DNA from: Archangiaceae bacterium
Lineage (GTDB): Bacteria; Myxococcota; Myxococcia; Myxococcales; Myxococcaceae
Length of the DNA: 44,572 nt
Direction of reading: 5' to 3'
Assembly: GCA_016879935.1 (NCBI GenBank)
Contig: JAACJQ010000330.1
Span: 1 to 44,572 of the forward strand
Shown here: piece after piece, positions 40,001 through 44,572 of the stretch
Layout of the letters: each line of letters begins with the position of its first letter
How positions within the stretch are numbered: position 1 is the first letter of the stretch
Position numbers and translations under genes: made by a program
The notes under the pieces: generated by a model
What the model was told of the DNA's origin: nothing
The model's database searches: none
Seen by the model: the letters and a program-made list of their open reading frames with translations, nothing else

Positions 40001-42789
40001 TTGAAGACCGGCGTGAGCGAGTTGGTGCTCGAGGCGCCACCGGCCAGGCCCAGGCCTGCGCCGACGACGACGATGGTGGGCGCGAGCGTGTCGAGCGTGA
40101 TGCCGTCCGTCGCCGGCGTGGCCGAGACGTTGTTGGCCGCGTCACGGAACCACACGCTCAGGGTCTTGAGGCCGTCGCCCAGCGGGAGCGGGAACGAGGT
40201 GAAGGCGATGGGCTGAAAACACGCGTCCATCGGGCCCGTCGGTGGCGTGCCGGTGAGGCTGACGCAGCGGTGCGTGACGCCCGAGCCCGAGCCATCGGCG
40301 GCCGAGAACACGAGCGTGGTGTTGACGGTGTTCGTGAACGCGGGGTTGCCGGGGTTGATGACGAAGGTGCCCGTCGGCGCTGCCGTGTCGAGCGTGATGC
40401 CATCGGCCGTGACCGCGCTCTCGTTGCCCGCGCCGTCGATGACCTTGCACTCCACCGACTTGAGACCGTCACCCGCAGCCATCAGGTACGAAACGCTCAC
40501 GGCGTAGGCGACGGCCGCAGAGAACGCGCCGCCATCGGTGCGGCACTGAAGCTGCGAGAGCCCCGAGCCGCCGAGATCGTTTGCGATGGTGTTCACCGTG
40601 ACGTTCGCAGCGTTCGTGAAGGCAGCGCCCGCGTTCACGGCGACGCTCACCAGCGCGGGTGTGGCCTGGTCGAGGCCGACCGACGCCATCGAGGCGAGCG
40701 AGACGTTGCCCGCGTTGTCGCTGACGGTGACGAGCACGGTCTTCATGCCGCCACCCGCCGTCAGCGTCACCGGCACCTGCGCTGCGTACGGCAGGCAGCC
40801 CGGCGTCACGTCGCCCGAGACGCAGACCTGGTACAGGCCACTGCTCGTCGCGCCGTCGGCCGCCGTCACCGCCAGATTCACCGAGGTGAAGCGCGTCCAC
40901 GGGGTGCCGCCGTTGAGCACCGTGCTCGAGATGGTGGGCGAAGCCGTGTCGAAGAAGATGGTGTCGGTCACCGTCGTCTGGTTGCCCGCGACGTCACTGA
41001 CGCGCAGCGAGACCGTCACCTGGCCCTGCGCGCCGCCGAGCATCCACACCGCGGGAGACGCCGAGACGTTCGAGAAGGTGCTGCCGTTGTTCGACGCCTG
41101 TTGCGAGGAGACGCCGGTGAGCGCATCGGTCGCCACCCACGACAGGCTCACCGTCGACATGTTCGTCGCGGCGGCGTTCGCGTTGACGGCGAAGTTCGAG
41201 ACCTGCGGCGCGACGGTATCGAGCACGATGGAGTCGTTGAGCACCTGCGTCTGGTTGAGCGAGTTGCGCACGCGCACCCGCACCGTCTTCGTGCCGTCGC
41301 CTGCCGAGAGCGGCCACGTCTTCATCGTGACGGGAGCGGCGCAGTCGGTGAACGTCACTCCGTCGTTCGAGAAGCACATCTCGGTGACGGTCGCGGGCGC
41401 AGTCGTCGACGCGGTGATGGTCAACGTCACGCTCGGGTTGTTGGTGGCAGCGGCGTTGCCGTTCACCTGGAGCGTGCCCGAGATGCTGCCGGCCACGAGC
41501 ACGAAGGCCGCGTTGCCGGAGTTGTACTGCTGCCACGCGCTGGCCGTACCCGCGGCGTCGAGCGCGCGCAGCTGCCACTTGTAGGCGCCGGGCGACAGGC
41601 TCGAGAGCGGCAGCGTGAGCACGCCTTCGGCCGAGAGCGCTCCAGTGTGCGTCGCCGTGTTGCTGAAGGTCGCCGACGTGAGAACCACCTCGGCTTCGAT
41701 GCGCACCTGCGCGTTCTCGGGGTCGTCGACGGTGCCGCGCAGCTGCGGTGTGGTGGCGACCATGGCGCCCGCCGTCACCGCGACGTCAGAGGCATCGACC
41801 TGCGCGAGCGCGGTCAAGACCGGTGGCTGATTCGCAGACGGGTTCACCGTGAGCTGGAACGTCTCGTTGTCGGTCGCGCTCGACGGGTCGGTTGCGGTCA
41901 CCGTGATGCTGCGCGAGTCGACGACGTTGCCAGCGGGCGACAGCGTCAGCACGTTGCCCATCAGGTTGCCGAAGGGCGGCGCGTTGCCGAGCGAGAAGGT
42001 GACGGTGTCTCCGTCGGGGTCGGTCGCGATGAAGGTGAGCTGCTGCGTCGTGCCCGCCGTCATCGTGACGGCCGCGACGGGCATGAGCACCGGCGCACGG
42101 TTCACGTTCACCACCGTGACGGAGAGCGTGCCCTGCGACTGGAGCTGACCGTCGCTCACGATGACGGTGATGGTGTGCATGCCCGCGTTCGTGAAGTCGG
42201 GCGCGATGGTGACGGTCGAGCCCATGAGCATGACGAACGGCGGCGCGTTCATCAGCGAGAAGGTGAGCGGGTCGTTCTGCGCGTCGGTCGCCATGAGCGT
42301 GACGTTGGCGGTCGCTCCTTCGTTGACGGTGATGGGCGCGAGCAGGCCGAGCACGGGCGCGGTGTTCACGACCATGCCGCCAGCCGAGCCACCAGCCGTT
42401 GCGGAACCACCGGCGCTCGCAGAACCACCGGCGCTCGCAGAACCACCGGCGCTCGCGGAACCGCCAGCAGTCGCGGAACCGCCAGCAGTCGCGGAGCCAC
42501 CAGCAGTCGCGGAGCCACCCGCAGTCGCGGAGCCACCCGCAGTCGCGGAGCCACCAGCAGTCGCGGAGCCACCAGCAGTCGCAGAGCCACCAGCACTCGC
42601 GGAGCCTCCTGCGCTGGCGGAGCCTCCTGCGCTGGCGGAGCCTCCTGCGCTCGCCGAGCCTCCCGCCGCTCCACCAGCCGAAGCGGAGCCACCACCTTCG
42701 GCGCCTCCGTCGAGGTCAGACGGACCGTTGTTGCAGGCACAACCCAGGCACACGGCGAGCGCCGCGCAGTACACGCTGAGACGAGACAT
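37051..42789 (-). CDS. Giant surface protein: GGSA linker, Ig-like repeats, FN3, propeller
   Basis: The 1912-residue protein begins with a signal-like segment (MSRLSVYCAALAVCLGCAC), Cys-rich at the cleavage region and probably lipidated. Residues 32-138 are the GGSA[ST]A linker. Two cadherin/Ig-like domains follow (APVLGLLAPITVNEGATANV, APVLMPVAAVTMTAGTTQQL). About eight Ig-like repeats, each with ...AGDGxKTVxVRVxDxAGNxS...LDTxxPT, come next. One fibronectin type III domain (PSGLVITPGHRQLTIAWSNS) precedes roughly 480 residues of BNR/Ycf48-like propeller blades (YSSDDSLVSFTRRDP, ARSTDDGVTFTAF). The Ig repeats diverge clearly in sequence. Likely role: long adhesin-like surface stalk with a binding head. 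AAGGA lies upstream of ATG 42789. Confidence 0.85.
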   Translation of the reverse strand: MSRLSVYCAALAVCLGCACNNGPSDLDGGAEGGGSASAGGAAGGSASAGGSASAGGSASAGGSASAGGSATAGGSATAGGSATAGGSATAGGSATAGGSATAGGSATAGGSASAGGSASAGGSASAGGSATAGGSAGGMVVNTAPVLGLLAPITVNEGATANVTLMATDAQNDPLTFSLMNAPPFVMLMGSTVTIAPDFTNAGMHTITVIVSDGQLQSQGTLSVTVVNVNRAPVLMPVAAVTMTAGTTQQLTFIATDPDGDTVTFSLGNAPPFGNLMGNVLTLSPAGNVVDSRSITVTATDPSSATDNETFQLTVNPSANQPPVLTALAQVDASDVAVTAGAMVATTPQLRGTVDDPENAQVRIEAEVVLTSATFSNTATHTGALSAEGVLTLPLSSLSPGAYKWQLRALDAAGTASAWQQYNSGNAAFVLVAGSISGTLQVNGNAAATNNPSVTLTITASTTAPATVTEMCFSNDGVTFTDCAAPVTMKTWPLSAGDGTKTVRVRVRNSLNQTQVLNDSIVLDTVAPQVSNFAVNANAAATNMSTVSLSWVATDALTGVSSQQASNNGSTFSNVSASPAVWMLGGAQGQVTVSLRVSDVAGNQTTVTDTIFFDTASPTISSTVLNGGTPWTRFTSVNLAVTAADGATSSGLYQVCVSGDVTPGCLPYAAQVPVTLTAGGGMKTVLVTVSDNAGNVSLASMASVGLDQATPALVSVAVNAGAAFTNAANVTVNTIANDLGGSGLSQLQCRTDGGAFSAAVAYAVSVSYLMAAGDGLKSVECKVIDGAGNESAVTADGITLDTAAPTGTFVINPGNPAFTNTVNTTLVFSAADGSGSGVTHRCVSLTGTPPTGPMDACFQPIAFTSFPLPLGDGLKTLSVWFRDAANNVSATPATDGITLDTLAPTIVVVGAGLGLAGGASSTNSLTPVFNHTANDATSGLAQVCTGELNPPTNCVPYTATPSVSLTAGDGGKTVFIRVIDGAGNISATPSDVITLDQTPPTVSNLSINGGATYTNNASVSLTSTAMDAVQMQISTDGAITFQAPIAYGSPVNTTLPANDGLRAVHIRVIDAAGNLSGNALDTIILDTTPPTTTISINTGARYTQAAAVTVAFSPTESGSGLAQRCLKEAAVGAAAPPSPTAADVCFVAYSATAMHTLAAQGDRRVYAWLLDGAGNVSAAPATYDIFYDSVAPTAPSGLVITPGHRQLTIAWSNSLDASSGVQGYEVGLGTVSGGPYVFGSLVTPGVGTTSTTLTLPNGVAQFVVVRAKDLAGNTSTNSTQSSGTPRWPFAMQNRPASGAQLRGMAFSSSAGRYFVSASAGGLYSSDDSLVSFTRRDPMTDGNVESVYVDGSNDVWVVGAAGHIARSTDDGVTFTAFTNNDPVMPKRNLTAFTFAGSTGTVPLVTSWWVGVGLGGRIVRGSTSLFNAVPTFDVVTSPTASGLNAVARCSSSIGGCSGAGVLIAVGDNGVALRSTDNGATWSTVTLPTGYTTTLNAVVALPNTNTLYIGGITPSGHGALLTSNNGGVTFTEVSGFADLTEVTALGAVGTELWGAGRTPTTLLFRYALNTRTDMTLPAGFSQPALALVARSSTEVATAGFAGEVLFSSAPPVFVRRNLGASSNTILKLSMPPTFLNSVWASGMGGTVLFSSNAGTTWTQQGGGPLTSNSIDAIEAVDVNGTLANTLVFAAGAVGAIWKSTNGGTTWAPDPDTGIVTSALLDISCRSSTSCLAVGANNTVLTWNSANWVVTSTGGARTWRAVAAWTFGGTNRAVAVGTTGGLQTQTGSTWTARPDINAAVDFRGVANKSDGAGVVIAVGSTGAIYKSTDFGVTFTPRTSGTTFTLEDVVNVVGTSTWYAVGAAGMALKSTDDGETWAPLLTNTVDSINTVCTGSNTSRVWLGSSSGTVLFSATGGF
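42394..42663 (-). repeat. 15 tandem 18-bp units encoding GGSA[ST]A
   Basis: Fifteen uninterrupted hexapeptide units lie in the giant gene: four GGSASA, seven GGSATA, three GGSASA and one GGSATA. Degenerate flanking units extend the low-complexity zone to 42376-42696. The blocks of identical units suggest expansion by slippage or unequal recombination, so copy number may vary between strains. Confidence 0.85.
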
Positions 42790-42829
42790 GGAGGGGAATC
42801 CTTCTGGTGAAGGGTGACTGGTCGGGGAA

Positions 42830-42864
42830 TGCAGGGGCCCCGGCGGTCAGATCACGGAATCGTC
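42830..42864 (+). promoter_or_regulatory. Shared bipartite element, copy upstream of the 42902 gene
   Basis: TGCAGGG, 13 unrelated bases, then GATCACGGAATCGTC. The same two blocks with the same spacing occur at 44499-44533 on the minus strand, upstream of the FHA gene. This copy ends 37 bases before ATG 42902. It is a candidate promoter or regulator site. Which kind cannot be read. Confidence 0.55.
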
Positions 42865-42901
42865 ATCGCCCCTCCCAGACGCGCGGATTACGGTGGGTTT
42901 C

Positions 42902-43924
42902 ATGACGGCGTGGGTGCTGTGGGCGTTGGTGGCAGGGGCGGGAGGCGACCGCATCGACCTGCTCGTCGAGCTCCAGGCGCCCGAGGCCTGCCCACCGCGC
43001 GCACGCTTCGAGGCCGAGCTCCGCGCCCGCTCCGAGAAGCTGCGCATCGTCGACGCTCCGACCGCGCAGGCCGCGACCGTCTCGTTGAACATCACCCAGG
43101 AGAAAAAGCGCTTCGTCGGCACCTCGAAGGTGAAGACGGCCATGAGCGGCGTGACGCAACGCCAGTTCAAGTCGGCGCAGTGCGAGACGCTGATTCAAGC
43201 CGCCGCGCTCGCGACGTCACTCCTGCTCGATCCTGAAGGGACGAAGACCGGCGAGGTGACGGTGTCGCTCGAGCCCAGACCCGTGGAGCCCGTCGATGCG
43301 GGAAGTCCCGAGCCGGTCGTCGTCGTGGTCGATGCCGGTGTCCCACTCGTCGAGCCGGTCGACGCGGGTGCGCCGCCGGTGGTCGTCGCCGAGCCAGTCG
43401 ATGCGGGCGCGCCGGCGTCGTCCCCCGTTCAGCTCGAGCTCGCGCTGGGTGGAGGCGTCACCACGGCCATCAGCGGTGCCATCGACCCCGAGCTGCAGGT
43501 GAGCGTCGCGCTGCAGTGGCCGCGGTTTCGGCTCGCGCTCTCGCCCCGGTACATCGTGGGCCGTCGCGTCTCGTCGGCGAACGGCGTCGCGCAGTACTTC
43601 GCCGCAGGGGGCCGCCTCGATGGGCTGTTCTCGGTTCCGCTCGGCACGGTCCTTCGAATCGAAGGCGGCGCGCAGCTCTCGGTGTTGATGGTGCCGGTGA
43701 CGGGGCCCGAGGCCGAAGTGCCCGGGCGTGCGCTCGGTGTGCTCGTCGCTCCCGGCCCGTTTGCGCGTGTCGTGGTGCTCGTCGGCTCGCTCAGGCTCGC
43801 GCTCGAAGGTGGTCTCGGCGTCAACCTTCGCGCCGAGCGCTACCTCATCGACGGCGCGGGGCTCGTGTTCACGGCGCCACGGCTGTTCGGCACCGTCGGG
43901 CTCTCGGTGGGCTGGAGCTTCTGA
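42902..43924 (+). CDS. Hypothetical exported protein with DAG linker and barrel-like C-terminus
   Basis: The 340-residue protein starts at MTAWVLWALVAGAGGDRIDL, with a short signal-like segment. An alpha/beta N-terminal domain follows (about 25-125, with Cys at ACPPRAR and SAQCETLIQ). A Pro/Val-rich linker with four DAG repeats (PVDAGSPEP, VDAGVPLVEP, VDAGAPPVV, VDAGAPASS) leads to a Gly-rich alternating-hydrophobic C-terminal domain (LELALGGGVTTAIS, RLALSPRYIVG, GTVGLSVGWSF) that looks like an outer-membrane barrel. It ends in Phe, as barrels often do. A GTG nine bases upstream is an alternative start. It shares its upstream element with the FHA gene, suggesting co-regulation. Confidence 0.65.
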   Translation: MTAWVLWALVAGAGGDRIDLLVELQAPEACPPRARFEAELRARSEKLRIVDAPTAQAATVSLNITQEKKRFVGTSKVKTAMSGVTQRQFKSAQCETLIQAAALATSLLLDPEGTKTGEVTVSLEPRPVEPVDAGSPEPVVVVVDAGVPLVEPVDAGAPPVVVAEPVDAGAPASSPVQLELALGGGVTTAISGAIDPELQVSVALQWPRFRLALSPRYIVGRRVSSANGVAQYFAAGGRLDGLFSVPLGTVLRIEGGAQLSVLMVPVTGPEAEVPGRALGVLVAPGPFARVVVLVGSLRLALEGGLGVNLRAERYLIDGAGLVFTAPRLFGTVGLSVGWSF

Positions 43925-43940
43925 AGCCCGGCTCCTCGTC

Positions 43941-44414
43941 TCACGGCTTCGTGCGCGCCAGCAGTCCGCTCAGGTCTTCGAACGCGAGCATCACGTCGCC
44001 GAGCTGAAGCTTGTCGTGAGGCGAGAGCTTGAACGGCGTGCGGAGCACCCGGCCATTGAGCGCGACCTGCCGCCCCTCGGCGGCCTTCACCCACCACGCG
44101 CTCTCCTGCGTGAACACCTCGAGGTGGTGGCGTGACACCGTCGCGTCGCTGACGACACAGTCGTTGTCCGGCGCGCGGCCCACCTTCACGTGGCCCTGGT
44201 GACCCAGATGAAAGCAGAGCGCGTCGGTGTGCGTGGGGGTCGTCGCCGGAGCGCTGCCCGTGCCGCCCATGGTGTTCACGAGGCTCCGGCTCGGCGGTTG
44301 CCACGCGCCTGGCTCCCACACGAGCCACGCACCGCCGTAGCGCTGGGGAAACTTCGCTCCCAGTCGCAGCGCCTGGAGGGCGACGAACGAGAGCAGGTAC
44401 GACGGCGTCGTCAC
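43941..44414 (-). CDS. FHA domain protein
   Basis: From GTG 44414 the protein has 157 residues. The C-terminal part is a clear forkhead-associated domain, which binds phosphothreonine peptides: VKVGRAPDNDCVVSDATVSR-HHLEVF has the Gly-Arg, Ser and His of the ligand loops. NGRVLRTPFKLSPHDKLQLG completes the fold. FHA proteins work with Ser/Thr kinases, numerous in Myxococcota. The N-terminal 60 residues include RLGAKFPQRYGGAWLVWEPG with no known domain. The frame stays open to ATG 44534, but the extra 40 codons are poorly biased and cover the shared upstream element. I therefore prefer the GTG, although no ribosome site supports it. Confidence 0.78.
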   Translation of the reverse strand: MTTPSYLLSFVALQALRLGAKFPQRYGGAWLVWEPGAWQPPSRSLVNTMGGTGSAPATTPTHTDALCFHLGHQGHVKVGRAPDNDCVVSDATVSRHHLEVFTQESAWWVKAAEGRQVALNGRVLRTPFKLSPHDKLQLGDVMLAFEDLSGLLARTKP

Positions 44415-44498
44415 GACCCGAGTCTGGGCAGCCTTCGCTCGAAAGTCGAACCCCGGAACGTCAGCGAATAAGAGGTTGCCTCCGTGTGACGGTGGTCC

Positions 44499-44533
44499 GA
44501 CGATTCCGTGATCCACCCGTGGCGCACCCTGCA
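44499..44533 (-). promoter_or_regulatory. Shared bipartite element, copy upstream of the FHA gene
   Basis: On the minus strand: TGCAGGG, 13 bases, GATCACGGAATCGTC, identical in both blocks and in spacing to 42830-42864. It ends 84 bases before the preferred FHA start. In the other copy the corresponding reading frame is not that of the downstream gene, so conservation is at DNA level, not a shared peptide. Bases 44535-44572 show nothing I can name. Confidence 0.55.
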
Positions 44534-44572
44534 TGACGGTTCCGACTGAAAATCTGGCGGTGAGCGATGGCA

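Noticed and set aside
42394-42663. Possible CRISPR array
   Set aside because: Units are contiguous 18-bp tandem repeats without spacers and are codon-phased inside a protein.
39997-42810. Plus-strand open frame of 937 codons opposite the giant surface protein
   Set aside because: It is Arg/Gly/His-rich low-complexity translation. The opposite strand has a signal peptide, ribosome site and recognisable Ig, FN3 and propeller repeats.
1-44572. tRNA, rRNA, IS ends, integrase or phage genes
   Set aside because: No cloverleaf-like segment with a T-loop consensus, no rRNA signature and no transposase, integrase or phage protein was seen by eye. A covariance-model scan could still find a small RNA.

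Overview
The window is high-GC DNA with very strong G/C preference at third codon positions. It is densely packed with exported lipoproteins, hybrid histidine kinases and outer-membrane proteins. DUF2330, DAG-rich and GGSA-rich lipoprotein linkers, Cys/Asp repeat lipoproteins, mannose-type PTS IIA/IIB without a permease, a calpain-like protease and large PAS kinases all fit Myxococcota (the Myxococcus/Archangium side). That assignment is by gene style, not by any marker gene. I see no rRNA, tRNA, CRISPR array, IS element or prophage.

Layout. 1-3090: the 3' end of a CDS, a DUF2330 secreted protein and a MATE transporter behind an intergenic region with three hairpins. 3166-8722 (minus): a czcCBA-type tripartite heavy-metal efflux operon. 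8833-12742: a CARDB-like ORF, a cytosolic calpain-family protease whose ribosome site lies in a perfect hairpin, a TPR protein and an unknown protein. 12831-15997: two translationally coupled sensor kinases that look like a phosphorelay. 15998-19948 (minus): a propeller lipoprotein and an S9 peptidase. 20004-23290: a four-gene plus-strand cluster with an outer-membrane-like protein, an exported GH1 glycosidase, a TIMP/netrin-like secreted protein and a zinc-ribbon YIP1 membrane protein. 23295-25359 (minus): two unknown membrane proteins and a tiny exported peptide. 25519-30822: a CBS-pair protein, a lipoprotein with 12 Cys/Asp repeats and a GAF-PAS-PAS hybrid kinase. 30895-33567: a DAG/Cys/Gly-rich lipoprotein. 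33682-34684: PTS IIA and IIB. 34801-35666: a bestrophin channel split by a one-base frameshift. 35682-36506: a dienoyl-CoA-isomerase-like crotonase. 36507-37050: a gene-free stretch with two copies of a 37-bp hairpin repeat. 37051-42789 (minus): a 1912-residue surface protein. 42902-44414: a DAG-linker beta-barrel-like protein and an FHA protein that share an upstream DNA element.

Most of the content concerns the cell envelope: sensing (three large kinases, FHA, CBS), export and detoxification (MATE, Czc), and display or secretion of large repeat proteins. The signals I rate most worth following are the shared bipartite element upstream of the 42902 and FHA genes, the TIMP-like protein with a predicted CxC mature N-terminus, the hairpin over the calpain ribosome site, the 37-bp repeats after the giant gene, and the bestrophin frameshift.
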